Source of the DNA: Bacteroidales bacterium
GTDB taxonomy: Bacteria; Bacteroidota; Bacteroidia; Bacteroidales; F082
Reading direction: 5' to 3'
Length of the DNA stretch: 64,000 bases
NCBI GenBank assembly: GCA_024710405.1
Contig: JANJUV010000018.1
Span: forward strand, 1-64,000
This document shows positions 8,124-18,610 of the stretch, one piece after another (the first letter of the stretch is position 1; each line of letters opens with the position of its first letter). The notes beneath the pieces were generated by a model. The model saw only the letters and a list, made by a program, of their open reading frames with translations, searched no databases and was not told where the DNA came from. The position numbers were made by a program, and so were the translations under genes.

Positions 8124-10622
8124 ATGAAAAAAATCTCCATTCTCTTATTTGTAGCTGTCCTGATGTTTTGTTGCCGTTTTACAACTCAGGCACAGGTGCC
8201 GACAACTCAGGATTGTCTGGGTGCCATTCCGGTTTGCGATTATGTGTACACAGAATTGTTTACCGCAGCGGGTTCGGGTAATTATCCCAACGAAATCAAT
8301 CCCAACCAAAGTTGTCCCAACAGTTGTATGGATGGTGAGAAAAACAGCAGATGGTATCAATGGACGGTAGTTCAGACCGGCATGCTCAGACTTAGAATCA
8401 CACCTCAGGTGCAGACAGATGACTATGACTGGGCTGTTTTTAACCTTACAAATAATTATTGCAATGAGATTTATAACAATGCCATTGTAATGCAGAAAAG
8501 CTGCAATGCAGCCGGCGGGCCAAGTCATCAGGGTACTACAGGTATCAGTACAGCTGACGGAGGTGTAAGTCATTGCAATGGTGGCGGGCCTACCAACAAA
8601 TGGAATGCTGACCTGATGGTCTTTGAAGGAGAAACTTATGTGTTGTGCGTAAGTGACTGGACACAGACGCCGGGAGGTTACACGCTCGATTTCAGTCCCA
8701 GCACGGCGGTTATCTTTGATGATGTGCCTCCGGTAATCAGCGAGATCGGATACAATGATATTATCAACTGCGGAACCAATTCGCTGACCATCCGGTTTTC
8801 CGAGAATGTTAAATGTAATACTGTTAATGTAAGTGACTTTAAATTATCCGGCCCGGGCGGCCCCTATACAATAACCAGCATAACAGGTGACAATTGCCTG
8901 CTAGGAGGCGAAATGGAACGCGAATATAAGATATTTTTCACACCGGGATTGTTTCTAAGTGGCACTTATTCACTCGAACTAATGCCACTTAGTTTCGTAA
9001 AGGATGCCTGCGATAATTATGCCACCCCGAATGTGTTTTATTTTGATATTGAACTCGGTTCTCCGGTTGTTTATGCCGGAATGGATATTGACATTCCTTA
9101 TGCCGGCACCGCACAACTTAATGGAACTGCTTCCGGCGGATCAGGCAATTATGTTTATTCATGGACTCCTGCCGACCTGCTGAATAACCCGAGTATTCCT
9201 AATCCGACTACTGTTAGTCTGACCAGCAGCACTCTTTTCTATCTGCAGGTAACAGACCTGGGAACTTCATGTTATGGTCGCGATACAGTTTTGGTTAATG
9301 TAGTAGGTGGTCCTTTGGGGATACAAGTTTCGGCCAACCCGACAGAAATCTGCATAGGTGAACAGGTTGATCTTCTGGTAATGGCCGACGGCGGTTCAGG
9401 AAATTTTTCTATAGAATGGACATCTGATCCTGAAGGATTTACGTCTGATTTAACCAATCCCGTGGTGTTTCCTGAAGAAACAACGACATATATGGTTAGA
9501 GTTACCGATGTGGTTACCAATGAATTCAGAACGGATGAAATTGTTGTGACCGTAAAACCTATGCCTGTGGCCAATGCTGGTTCCGATCAGGTAATTAATG
9601 AAGGCACAACGGCACAGTTAAACGGTTCAGCCACAGGAGGCTCCGGAGTGTACACCTACTCATGGGAACCATCCGGACTGGTTAGTAATCCCAATATTCC
9701 AAATCCGGTAACGGTTATCCTGACGGAGCCTACCATTTTCACCCTGATGGTTTCGGATCAGAATGGTTGTGTTGGACAACCTGATGCCGTGTTGATCAAC
9801 CCTGCCGGTGACGGTCTTTCAGTATTTGCATTTGCCGACCCGGGGGCAATCTGCCTTGGTGGTACGGCAACCATATCCGCTCAGGCCACCGGAGGAGGAG
9901 GCAATTATACATATTCCTGGACTTCAGTGCCTCCGGGATTTACTTCAGATCTTGCTGTGATTCTTGTGTCACCCGGCATAAATACACGGTATAATGTAAC
10001 TGTTTATGACGGTTTTACTTCTGTTAACGATTTTACTACGGTAACTGTCAATCCGCTACCTGAAATAAATCTTATTCCGGAAAATGCAATACTGTACGGA
10101 CAAGACACCATTGTGGTATGTGTTCGCGATTCTGTTGTGATTGACGCCGGAAATGATGGTGACCCTCAGGGAACACAATACTACTGGTCGAACGGGCAAT
10201 TAGGCCGTACCATCACAACATCAACAAATGGAAACTGGATTGACATTCAAACCTATAGTGTGAATGTGACTACCGGGGGTACGGGCTGTCAGTCCCAAGG
10301 ACAAATCACAATTATCTTCGATTTTAACCAGTGTAATATCGATGTTGGTGAAATCAATACAACTGATATTAATCAGGTTATCCGTATCTTTCCAAATCCC
10401 AACAATGGTGAATTTCACCTGTCAGCTTCCGAAACAATCGAAATTGATCGTATCACTGTAGCGGATCAAAAAGGATCTGTTGTATTCCGTCAGGAAAAAC
10501 AAATCGCTCTTTCACCTGATAAGCCTTATATGCTCAGACTCCCGAATGCACCTAAAGGAGTATATACCTTAAGAATCCATTCAGGCGGATCTGCATCTTC
10601 CTATAAACTCATAGTTTTATAA
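8124..10622 (+). CDS. T9SS-sorted PKD-type exported protein (832 aa)
   Basis: Signal peptide 1-24 (ends TTQAQ). Residues ~28-200 form a Cys-rich beta domain common at the N-terminus of Bacteroidota surface proteins (QDCLGAIPVCD, RWYQWTV, YVLCVSDW). Residues ~205-310 look like an Ig/SbsA-like domain (RFSENVKC). Three PKD-like repeats follow, with SGNYVYSWTP-type motifs and NPSIPNPTTV-type linkers. Next comes a module with VCVRDSVVIDAGN and GNWIDIQT that is shared with the next gene. The last ~80 residues are a type A sorting tail (RIFPNPNNGEF, KGVYTLRI). It has its own promoter and an upstream terminator. The substrate or partner is unknown; a structural or adhesive surface protein is the best guess. 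Confidence 0.85.
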   Translation: MKKISILLFVAVLMFCCRFTTQAQVPTTQDCLGAIPVCDYVYTELFTAAGSGNYPNEINPNQSCPNSCMDGEKNSRWYQWTVVQTGMLRLRITPQVQTDDYDWAVFNLTNNYCNEIYNNAIVMQKSCNAAGGPSHQGTTGISTADGGVSHCNGGGPTNKWNADLMVFEGETYVLCVSDWTQTPGGYTLDFSPSTAVIFDDVPPVISEIGYNDIINCGTNSLTIRFSENVKCNTVNVSDFKLSGPGGPYTITSITGDNCLLGGEMEREYKIFFTPGLFLSGTYSLELMPLSFVKDACDNYATPNVFYFDIELGSPVVYAGMDIDIPYAGTAQLNGTASGGSGNYVYSWTPADLLNNPSIPNPTTVSLTSSTLFYLQVTDLGTSCYGRDTVLVNVVGGPLGIQVSANPTEICIGEQVDLLVMADGGSGNFSIEWTSDPEGFTSDLTNPVVFPEETTTYMVRVTDVVTNEFRTDEIVVTVKPMPVANAGSDQVINEGTTAQLNGSATGGSGVYTYSWEPSGLVSNPNIPNPVTVILTEPTIFTLMVSDQNGCVGQPDAVLINPAGDGLSVFAFADPGAICLGGTATISAQATGGGGNYTYSWTSVPPGFTSDLAVILVSPGINTRYNVTVYDGFTSVNDFTTVTVNPLPEINLIPENAILYGQDTIVVCVRDSVVIDAGNDGDPQGTQYYWSNGQLGRTITTSTNGNWIDIQTYSVNVTTGGTGCQSQGQITIIFDFNQCNIDVGEINTTDINQVIRIFPNPNNGEFHLSASETIEIDRITVADQKGSVVFRQEKQIALSPDKPYMLRLPNAPKGVYTLRIHSGGSASSYKLIVL

Positions 10623-10757
10623 GAATTTTATCCACTGAAGTTAATCATAAAACACAACATATCAATTAAATAGAAAGATATTGCGACTGTTATCCAAAAA
10701 TAATCTAACTTTCGGCCTTGAAAATCTTTCTTGAAGATGCAAAAAATTGCCAAAACC

Positions 10758-13679
10758 ATGAAAACCCGATTGTTTTTAATTACGCTCATGCTTGGACTTT
10801 TGTTCCCGTCCGGCTTAATCAATTCAGCCTTTTCCCAAGGTAATAGTGAGGAATGCGTTTTTGACAAAGAACTTGCCAGTCGCATGCTTGCCTTACGCGA
10901 TGGATGGATTGAAGTGAACCTTCTTGCATTTGAGGATTGGCAAACGAGGGTTATATTGTATCATTCCATCTTTTCTGATCCGGAATTGTGTGCGAAGCAG
11001 TCAGAGAAAGAAGGCCAGCTAAGTGTTGAATATTGTGAAGCGGGTAAACGGTTGGATGCCCTTCACCAAGACCTGATCTTGAAAATTTCGGAGACAAACA
11101 AGATTGCTACAGGATATGACAAGGAGATGATTGCCAATATTCTGGATGTTTACGACACAGACAACAGCGGCAAACTTTTAAACTTCCTGATGGGGTCTGA
11201 CAGAGGCATTAATAATGCACTTTGTGCCAATTCTGATCCGTTCTGTACAAGCGATATTTATACTTTTCCTGCCGGTGTCAATTCAGGGACTGCCGAAAAC
11301 GGGCCTTACTATGGGTGTCTGGGCACACAGCCCAATCCTGCCTGGTACCATTTGAAAATATCCGTTGGTGGATACCTGCAGATATATATGTTCAGTACTC
11401 CATTACGCGATATTGACTTTATCATGTGGGGGCCTTATGATGATCCTGTGAGCCCATGTCCGAATCAGCTGACTGCAAACAAGGTTATCGATTGCAGTTA
11501 CTCGCCTGCTCCAACCGAGTATTGCGATATTGCCAATGCCCAGGTGGGCAAATACTACATACTATTGATAACCAATTATTCAAATCAACCATGTGATATT
11601 ACCTTCCAGAAAAGTGCAGGTACGGGTGAAACGGACTGTTCTATTCTTCCTCCGCTTACGAGCAGCAACAGTCCATTGTGTGTAGGTCAGAATCTTGAAT
11701 TGTATGCAGAAACGATCAATAATGCCACTTACTATTGGTCAGGCCCGAATAATTTTATATCAACCCAACAAAACCCGATCATACAGGATGTTCAGCTGAA
11801 TCATGCCGGATCATACAATTGTGTGATCACTGTAAACAACAACAGTAGTGACCCAAGTACAGCCCACGTAGTCGTAAATCCGACGCCAACACCGAACTTT
11901 AGTTTCAATCCAACCTGTTTTGGCGACACAACATTTTTTGTGGATGAATCAACGGTGAATCCACCTGAAGCAGAAATAACCATGTGGGAGTGGAGTTTCG
12001 GTGACGGAACTACTGCTTATGGCCCCGATCAGGAGAAAGTATATGGCAACCCCGGAACTTACCTTGTCAGCATGACTACCTATACCGGGTTTATGCAGTG
12101 TCCGAGGACCAAGAACAAAGCAGTAGTTGTAGCACAGGCTGCCGGTGCCAATGCCGGACCTGATGAAGAAATTCCCAATGGTTGGACAGTACAGTTACAA
12201 GGCGAGATTGAAGGTGGCTCAGGAGATTTCACTATTCAGTGGGAACCGGCTCATTTGCTGGATAATCCTTCCATCATCAATCCTACTACTGTGCCTATGG
12301 GTGCAACTACAGTGTTTACAATGAATGTAACAGATAATGCGACCAGTTGCATCAACAGTGACCAAATGACAGTAAGTGTAACAGGAGGTGTACTTGGTGT
12401 AACTGCGGAAGCAAGTCCTTCCGTAATCTGTCTGGGCGAAACAGTTCAGCTCAATGCTTTGCCAAGCGGGGGTTCAGGTGGATATACCTATACTTGGACC
12501 TCCAACCATGGAGATTTTAATTCGACCGAGAAGGAACCAGTGGTTAATCCCATTCAGACCACAGTCTATCAGGTATCCGTTTCTGATGGGTTTAATGCCA
12601 CAAGTGCTACAGTTACAGTAACCGTGAAACCCATGCCGGCAGCCAGTGCCGGCTCAGACCAAACCATTAATGTTGGTACATCTACACAATTGACAGGTTA
12701 TGCTACAGGTGGTTCGGGCGGCAATTATTCCTATCGCTGGACTCCTGCTGACTCCCTTATCAGTGCGAATGTTCAGAATCCAACAACCAAACTTTTGCAC
12801 AACACAACAGAGTTCTCTCTGATTATTGATGATATGAATGGTTGCTCAAGCACGCCGGATCAGGTACTCGTGCTTGTGGCCGGCGACCAGCTCGCCGTAT
12901 TCCCCCAGGCCAGCCCGGCTGAGATTTGTGTGGGTGGAAGCACTTCCATCAATGCCAATGCAACAGGCGGCGGTGGAAGCTATACCTACACGTGGACGGC
13001 CAATAATTCGGGCTGGACATCGAATAGTCCGAACCCGACGGTAAGTCCTGCACAGACAACGGTTTATACCATATCCGTTGACGATAGTTATAAGATTGTA
13101 ACAGGACAAGTAACTGTTATCGTTAACCCTTTGCCTGTTGTTGATATCAAACCTGCTGATATACCTTACTTCAGCAACGACACCATTAAAGTCTGTGTTC
13201 GTGATTCAGTATGGCTCGATGCCGGCAATCCGGGATTTTCCTACTTGTGGTGGAACCAAACGAGCAACAGCAGACTGAGGGCCTCAACGAACGGTAACTG
13301 GATAGATTTCCAGACACATTGGGTCAGAGTTACCAACCCGGTAACCGGCTGCGTATCTTATGATACATTGACTGTGTTTTTCGATTTTAATGCCTGTAAT
13401 ATTGGCGTGCCCGAACAACCAAGTCTCGATCAGTATATCAATATTCACCCAAATCCATCCAATGGCCTGTTCAACATTGATTTCAAAGATCTGCACGAGG
13501 CTGTAACCATGCGGGTTACTAACATGCATGGCCAGATGGTGGTCAACGAAATATCCTTTAATCCAATGAAAGACGGAAAGTCGTATGTGCTCGATCTGGA
13601 ACAGTATCCTGATGCCACCTACCTGCTTACCGTGCAGAGTGCCCGTGGCATCCTGATGAAACGTCTGATCAAGAAATAG
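10758..13679 (+). CDS. T9SS-sorted PKD-type exported protein, paralogue of preceding gene (973 aa)
   Basis: I start at the ATG giving MKTRLFLIT, the proper signal peptide (ends NSAFSQ). Longer starts (TTG 27 bases and ATG 21 bases upstream) only add residues before it. Residues ~20-120 are helical and Cys-bearing. Next is a domain with CANSDPFCTSDIYTFPAG and a DIDFIMWGPYDDP motif, widespread at the front of Bacteroidota PKD proteins. Four PKD-type repeats follow (one with FGDGTTAYGP), then the VCVRDSVWLDAGN / GNWIDFQT module shared with the 832-residue protein. The C-terminus is a type A sorting tail (NIHPNPSNGLF). It lies 46 bases before the next gene with no terminator between, so co-transcription is likely. 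Confidence 0.84.
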   Translation: MKTRLFLITLMLGLLFPSGLINSAFSQGNSEECVFDKELASRMLALRDGWIEVNLLAFEDWQTRVILYHSIFSDPELCAKQSEKEGQLSVEYCEAGKRLDALHQDLILKISETNKIATGYDKEMIANILDVYDTDNSGKLLNFLMGSDRGINNALCANSDPFCTSDIYTFPAGVNSGTAENGPYYGCLGTQPNPAWYHLKISVGGYLQIYMFSTPLRDIDFIMWGPYDDPVSPCPNQLTANKVIDCSYSPAPTEYCDIANAQVGKYYILLITNYSNQPCDITFQKSAGTGETDCSILPPLTSSNSPLCVGQNLELYAETINNATYYWSGPNNFISTQQNPIIQDVQLNHAGSYNCVITVNNNSSDPSTAHVVVNPTPTPNFSFNPTCFGDTTFFVDESTVNPPEAEITMWEWSFGDGTTAYGPDQEKVYGNPGTYLVSMTTYTGFMQCPRTKNKAVVVAQAAGANAGPDEEIPNGWTVQLQGEIEGGSGDFTIQWEPAHLLDNPSIINPTTVPMGATTVFTMNVTDNATSCINSDQMTVSVTGGVLGVTAEASPSVICLGETVQLNALPSGGSGGYTYTWTSNHGDFNSTEKEPVVNPIQTTVYQVSVSDGFNATSATVTVTVKPMPAASAGSDQTINVGTSTQLTGYATGGSGGNYSYRWTPADSLISANVQNPTTKLLHNTTEFSLIIDDMNGCSSTPDQVLVLVAGDQLAVFPQASPAEICVGGSTSINANATGGGGSYTYTWTANNSGWTSNSPNPTVSPAQTTVYTISVDDSYKIVTGQVTVIVNPLPVVDIKPADIPYFSNDTIKVCVRDSVWLDAGNPGFSYLWWNQTSNSRLRASTNGNWIDFQTHWVRVTNPVTGCVSYDTLTVFFDFNACNIGVPEQPSLDQYINIHPNPSNGLFNIDFKDLHEAVTMRVTNMHGQMVVNEISFNPMKDGKSYVLDLEQYPDATYLLTVQSARGILMKRLIKK

Positions 13680-13724
13680 GGGAGAGAGTAACTTAGGAAT
13701 GAAGTAGAAAACCAGATTAACCGT

Positions 13725-15692
13725 ATGAATTTTGCCAAACAAATTTCGCGTTTCCTGATTGCAGGAGGAGTGTTGCTTGCATGTACCATGGACCTTAAGG
13801 CGCAGGAACCAACACCTTGTGATTATAAAAGACCCATGCAGGCCGACAATTGGAATTTTGGAGAGCGGGCACAATTAAACTTCAATGGTGGTGTTCCACA
13901 GGCTACCATTATGCCTGGTTCTATCAATCTGCCTAACGGAGTAGCATCCATCAGCGACGAAAATGGTCAGCTGCTGTTTTTTACTGATGGAATCAGGGTT
14001 TGGTCCGGAGGGTATTATTACCTGAATGATGCCACCGACCTGGCAGGAAATAACTTTTCCTCACAGTCGTCCATAATTGTTCCGCACCCCGGAAATCCCG
14101 ACCGATATTATGTTTTCACTGTTGATATGTATATCCCTCCTGTCTTTAATAAAGGTGTAAGATACTCCGTTGTGGAACGCGTTAATTTCACCTGGTCAAT
14201 CACACAGAAAAATGAAGTGTTGCTCAACAGTAATGCCCAAAAGATTACTGCTGTGGCCACGGATGATCAAAATGCCTTCTGGGTTATTGTTCATGGCTAT
14301 GCTGATCAAAGCAACAATCGTTTTTTTGCCTATAAAATTGATGCTGCAGGACTGAATATCACACCCACCATCAGCATTGCCGGTACACCTCATGCAGGTA
14401 ACGAGAACAACAATGCCGGCTATATGAAGGCATCTCCCGATGGAAACCGGATTGCTCTGGTTATACCGCATGATGGTATTGTTGAACTGTTCAACTTTGA
14501 TAAAGTAACCGGCAATGTAGCCCTGTCTGACGGAAGCGGCCCAGCAGCTTTTAACTATCCTTTTGGTCTGGAGTTTTCTCCTGATAATTCAAAACTTTAT
14601 ATGACAACTTCTCCGCTGGGCGATAACGTTAATTACCTGTATCAGTTTGACCTTAATACGACCAACTTTTTCTCCAATCCTTATATTGTTCACCAATACA
14701 CTGTTAACCAGCTCGAGGGTGCTGACAGCCTTATGGGCGCATTGCAACTTGCTCCTGACGGGAAAATCTATATGGCGAAATTCCGTAAAGGTGTTTTGGG
14801 CAAACAGGCTTTAGGCGTAATCTATAACCCAAACCGGCCAGGTGCTGCATGCAACTACAACTCGCTGAACAGCATTCCGAACAACGGTCTGAATCTGAAC
14901 GGTGCTTCCAGTTTGATAGGTATGCCCAATTTCGTGACGAGTTTTCTCGATATTCCACACTTCAACTGGATCAATGAGTGCCATACAGAAATTACTTATT
15001 TCGAACTGCGTAACGAAGCCAATATCAGCCAGATTACATGGGAATTCAACGATAATGGAGCAACTTCCAACCAGATTCTTACTCAGCACACTTTCAGTCA
15101 GCCAGGAACTTATGTTGTTGATGTTACCGAACGGTTCAACGACCTTGATTACAGCACAAGCCGTTCAATAACCATACATCCACTACCTGTTACAGATATC
15201 GGACAGGGTTCGGATACAATTTACCTGTTGCCTAATTCTTCCATAAGACTCGATGCCGGTGAGTTTGATCAGTATCTCTGGGAACCGTCAGGTGCTGTTG
15301 ATCGTTATTTCGATGTAACAGAAGAAGGTTGGGTAAAAGTTACGGTAACTGATGTGAATTGCTGCAAAAACAGCGACTCGGTTTATATTGTTTTTGCAAG
15401 CATTTATCTTCCCAATGCCTTCCATCCTAACAGTACAGTGCAACAGAACCGTACATTTAAGGTGATGGGTGCCACCAGTGCACTGGCTGAATTTGATTTC
15501 TATGTTTATAACCGCTGGGGCCAGTTGGTGTTCACCAGCTCCGATCCTTTACAGGGCTGGGATGGCGAAATAAAGGGCGAGCTGGCACCGGCAGGAACTT
15601 ATGCATGGGTTGTGATTTATAAAAGCTATGAAAGCGGACTTCAGTCAGCTAAGGAAATTGTACAAAGAGGCACCGTGAACCTGATACGATAA
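13725..15692 (+). CDS. Exported PKD protein with gliding-motility-type (type B) T9SS tail
   Basis: 655 residues. The N-terminal signal has LLAC followed by MDLKAQ, so either lipoprotein or ordinary cleavage is possible; the AQ-E cleavage is more typical. Residues ~30-420 form a beta-propeller-like region with repeated KITAVATDDQN- and MKASPDGNRIAL-type blades. A PKD domain lies at ~423-475 (TWEFNDNGATS, FSQPGTYVVDVTE). The last ~95 residues match the CHU_C / type B sorting domain: IYLPNAFHPN, FYVYNRWGQLVF, GWDGEIKG, APAGTYAW. Type B cargo generally stays on the surface and often goes with PorP/SprF partners; a porP-like gene lies at the far right of this window. The specific function is unknown. 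Confidence 0.87.
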   Translation: MNFAKQISRFLIAGGVLLACTMDLKAQEPTPCDYKRPMQADNWNFGERAQLNFNGGVPQATIMPGSINLPNGVASISDENGQLLFFTDGIRVWSGGYYYLNDATDLAGNNFSSQSSIIVPHPGNPDRYYVFTVDMYIPPVFNKGVRYSVVERVNFTWSITQKNEVLLNSNAQKITAVATDDQNAFWVIVHGYADQSNNRFFAYKIDAAGLNITPTISIAGTPHAGNENNNAGYMKASPDGNRIALVIPHDGIVELFNFDKVTGNVALSDGSGPAAFNYPFGLEFSPDNSKLYMTTSPLGDNVNYLYQFDLNTTNFFSNPYIVHQYTVNQLEGADSLMGALQLAPDGKIYMAKFRKGVLGKQALGVIYNPNRPGAACNYNSLNSIPNNGLNLNGASSLIGMPNFVTSFLDIPHFNWINECHTEITYFELRNEANISQITWEFNDNGATSNQILTQHTFSQPGTYVVDVTERFNDLDYSTSRSITIHPLPVTDIGQGSDTIYLLPNSSIRLDAGEFDQYLWEPSGAVDRYFDVTEEGWVKVTVTDVNCCKNSDSVYIVFASIYLPNAFHPNSTVQQNRTFKVMGATSALAEFDFYVYNRWGQLVFTSSDPLQGWDGEIKGELAPAGTYAWVVIYKSYESGLQSAKEIVQRGTVNLIR

Positions 15693-15711
15693 TTAATTCA
15701 GATAATATCTG

Positions 15712-15742
15712 AAAGGGATGTTGCTGTCAATGTCCCTTTTTT
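15712..15742 (+). terminator. Terminator between exported-protein cassette and tex
   Basis: AAAGGGA stem pairs with TCCCTTT around a 13-base loop and runs into a T tract. A TTG that could be read as the tex start lies inside the T tract, which argues for the later ATG. Confidence 0.75.
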
Positions 15743-15758
15743 GTTTACCGACATTACC

Positions 15759-17906
15759 ATGCAGGAAACAGCACAATACGCCAGTTTGCTGGCAAAGGAA
15801 TTTAATCTTGATTATCAGCACATCAGAAATGTGCTCAGTTTGCTCGAAGGTGGAGCCACGGTTCCTTTCATAGCCCGTTACCGCAAAGAAATGACTGGAT
15901 CTATGAACGAAGAGATCATTATCGCTCTTCAGAAAAGATATCAGCAATTGATCATCCTGGATAAAAGAAAGGCTGCTGTTTTAGAGTCAATACAGGAGCA
16001 GGACAAATTAACTGAAGATCTCAGAAACCGTATACAGAAAGCGATGACATTGCAGGAAGTGGAGGATATCTACCTGCCCTACAAACCCAAAAGAAGAACA
16101 AGAGCCCTAATTGCCCGTGAGAAAGGCCTCGAGCCATTGGCTGCAATGATATTTAGCCAGAAAATAACCGATGTACGGAAAGCTGCGGTTAACTATTTGT
16201 CGGAAGTAAAGGAAGTAGGTGATGTTGAAGACGCGCTTACCGGGGCACGCGATATCATTGCCGAATGGATTTCGGAGGATGTGCAGGCAAGGTCATCGCT
16301 CAGAAGACTCTATCACCGATCGGCCGGGGTAAGGTCAAAGGTTGTAAAAGGAAAAGAAGGAGATGCTTCCGTTTTCAGACAATACTTCGATTGGCAGGAA
16401 CCTTTGTCCCAGGCACCTTCGCATCGTCTTCTGGCGATGTTCAGAGGCGAGAACGAAGAAAAACTCCGTATTCAGATTGCTGTTGATGATGACAAGGCCT
16501 TTGAGCTTATACACCGCAAATTCGTGCGCTCGAGAACCCAGGCCGGGGAACAGGTTCAAATGGCAGCTTCTGATGCCTGGAAAAGACTGCTTTCGCCTTC
16601 TCTCGAAAACGAAATCAGGGCTGAATACAAGGCTAAAGCCGATGAAGTTGCTGTGAAAATTTTTGCCGAAAACCTGCGCCAATTGCTTATGTCACCACCG
16701 GCCGGGCAGAAACGTACACTGGCAATTGATCCCGGTTTCAGAACAGGATGTAAGGTGGTGGTGCTCGACAGGTATGGTACACTCATGCACAACGAAACAA
16801 TTTTTCCCCATCCGCCCGAACACAAAGTTAAAGAAGCTGTCCAAAAGCTCAAGAACTGGGTTGAATCCTACAAGATAGAACTCATTGCCATCGGAAACGG
16901 AACTGCCGGCCGCGAAACGGAAGATCTGGTGCGTACCATTAGTTTCGGACGCGAAGTAACAACGATAATGGTCAATGAAAGTGGTGCGTCAATCTATTCG
17001 GCTTCTAAAGTGGCCCGCGATGAATTTCCCGACCACGATATAACTGTTAGAGGTGCTGTGAGCATTGGCCGGAGATTGATGGACCCGCTCGCCGAACTGG
17101 TTAAGATTGACCCTAAGTCCATCGGTGTTGGCCAATACCAGCACGATGTGGATCAGAAAATGCTGCAGGAGAGTCTCGTGACAACTGTTGAAAGTTGTGT
17201 TAATGCAGTCGGCGTTGAACTAAACACAGCCAGCGAACAGCTGCTGTCCTATGTTTCGGGACTGGGGCCACAGCTGGCATCCAACATAATTAAACACCGT
17301 GATGAAATCAAAGGATTTAGCAGCCGGAATGAATTGCTCAAGGTGCCGCGTTTGGGAGCAAAGGCTTTTGAACAATGTGCCGGTTTTCTTCGGATAAGAG
17401 AAGGTGAAAATCCGCTTGATGCAAGTGCTGTCCATCCCGAAAGTTATCCGATCGTGCATGAAATGGCAAAGAAGAACGGGCTGGCTCCCGAACAGCTGAT
17501 TGGTCACAAAGACCTGCGGAACTTGATCCGGCCTGATGACTACATCACTGAAACAGCTGGTTTAGAAACCATAAACGACATCATTGCCGAGCTCGAGAAA
17601 CCGGGTCGTGACCCAAGGAAACAATTTGAAAACGTGGCATTTGCTAAAGACATCAGAACGATCAATGATCTCAAAAACGGTATGGTGCTCAATGGTATTG
17701 TGACAAACATAACGGCTTTTGGCGCATTTGTTGACATTGGTGTGCATCAGGATGGACTTGTACATGTGAGCCAGATGGCCGATCGTTTTGTGCGTGATCC
17801 CAATCAGTTGGTCAGACTAAACCAGACCGTCAGAGTAATTGTGCTTGAAGTGGACATAGAACGAAACCGAATCAACCTGAGTATGAAATTGCCAAAGGAA
17901 ACGTAA
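15759..17906 (+). CDS. tex: Tex-family RNA-binding transcription accessory protein
   Basis: 715 residues from the ATG giving MQETAQYASLLAKEF; an upstream TTG lies in the terminator tail and is rejected. Domain order fits Tex: N-terminal helical Tex_N region with FIARYRKEMTGSMNEE and VEDIYLPYKPKRRT, YqgF-like RNase-H fold near 320 (LAIDPGFRTG), helix-hairpin-helix region (~460-560), and a C-terminal S1 domain at ~640-711 (GIVTNITAFGAFVDIG, GLVHVSQM). Tex proteins bind RNA and affect transcription; in some species they are needed for toxin expression or RNA decay. The length is typical and the acidic/glycine motifs look intact. Confidence 0.96.
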   Translation: MQETAQYASLLAKEFNLDYQHIRNVLSLLEGGATVPFIARYRKEMTGSMNEEIIIALQKRYQQLIILDKRKAAVLESIQEQDKLTEDLRNRIQKAMTLQEVEDIYLPYKPKRRTRALIAREKGLEPLAAMIFSQKITDVRKAAVNYLSEVKEVGDVEDALTGARDIIAEWISEDVQARSSLRRLYHRSAGVRSKVVKGKEGDASVFRQYFDWQEPLSQAPSHRLLAMFRGENEEKLRIQIAVDDDKAFELIHRKFVRSRTQAGEQVQMAASDAWKRLLSPSLENEIRAEYKAKADEVAVKIFAENLRQLLMSPPAGQKRTLAIDPGFRTGCKVVVLDRYGTLMHNETIFPHPPEHKVKEAVQKLKNWVESYKIELIAIGNGTAGRETEDLVRTISFGREVTTIMVNESGASIYSASKVARDEFPDHDITVRGAVSIGRRLMDPLAELVKIDPKSIGVGQYQHDVDQKMLQESLVTTVESCVNAVGVELNTASEQLLSYVSGLGPQLASNIIKHRDEIKGFSSRNELLKVPRLGAKAFEQCAGFLRIREGENPLDASAVHPESYPIVHEMAKKNGLAPEQLIGHKDLRNLIRPDDYITETAGLETINDIIAELEKPGRDPRKQFENVAFAKDIRTINDLKNGMVLNGIVTNITAFGAFVDIGVHQDGLVHVSQMADRFVRDPNQLVRLNQTVRVIVLEVDIERNRINLSMKLPKET

Positions 17907-17935
17907 TTTATCCGCGCTTTTAACGTTATAAAAAT

Positions 17936-18610
17936 ATGAACATACGCGTAAGGATTTCTGTACTGACGATCCTGCTGATGACTTGCTTTCCTGTTGTTCT
18001 GCATGCGCAGATGATCAAAGGGTATGTAGCCGGTGGTTTCAATTTATCTCAGGTAGATGGTGACGAAGTTTATGGTTATAAAAGAATAGGCGCAAATATT
18101 GGTGTCGCAGCCATGATCCCGTTAGGGAAAAACTTCGATATTTCTCTCGAAACTTCATTTACCCAAAAAGGTGCCTTTCAGAAACCACAATATAATTCTG
18201 ATTCATTAAACGGTGCTTACGAACTCAGGTTGAACTATGTGGAAGTGCCTGTTCTGTTGCACTATACGGATAAAGACTTTATCTCTGCAGGCCTGGGTTT
18301 TTCATGGGGAAGACTAGTGGGTGCAGAAGAATTGGAGCACGGGTTTCAAACACCTACAAGAGCCAATAACGGAGTTTATTCACTGAATGATTATTCCGTG
18401 CTGATCGATCTTCGCATGCGGATGTCAGACAATCTCAAACTGAATTTCCGCTATCAATATTCAATTGCTGCCATCAGAACTCGTGAATTTACCAATCTTG
18501 CCAACAATACCTGGACACGGGATCAGTTTAATAATCTCATTACTTTAAGGTTGATTTATATGTTCAACGAGCCGCGTGCTGACTTTAAAACAAGGGAAGT
18601 CAAAGAATGA
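17936..18610 (+). CDS. Small outer-membrane beta-barrel protein (PorT-like fold)
   Basis: 224 residues with signal peptide 1-25 (ends VLHAQ). The rest alternates polar and hydrophobic residues in strands typical of an eight-to-ten-stranded barrel (VAGGFNLSQVDGD, FDISLETSFTQKG, NYVEVPVLLHYTD, FISAGLGFSWG) and ends with a strand LRLIYMF plus a charged tail. The YVEVPVLL-type motif is common in the Bacteroidota 'outer membrane beta-barrel' family related to PorT. It lies 29 bases after tex and overlaps the cupin gene by 4 bases (ATGA), so it is translationally coupled to it. The role is unknown. Confidence 0.85.
   Translation: MNIRVRISVLTILLMTCFPVVLHAQMIKGYVAGGFNLSQVDGDEVYGYKRIGANIGVAAMIPLGKNFDISLETSFTQKGAFQKPQYNSDSLNGAYELRLNYVEVPVLLHYTDKDFISAGLGFSWGRLVGAEELEHGFQTPTRANNGVYSLNDYSVLIDLRMRMSDNLKLNFRYQYSIAAIRTREFTNLANNTWTRDQFNNLITLRLIYMFNEPRADFKTREVKE

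Noticed and set aside
10731-10757. Earlier TTG start for the 973-residue protein
   Set aside because: The later ATG gives a normal signal peptide; the extra residues would precede it with no benefit.
15741-15758. TTG start for tex
   Set aside because: It falls in the T tract of a terminator; the ATG at 15759 fits the family N-terminus.
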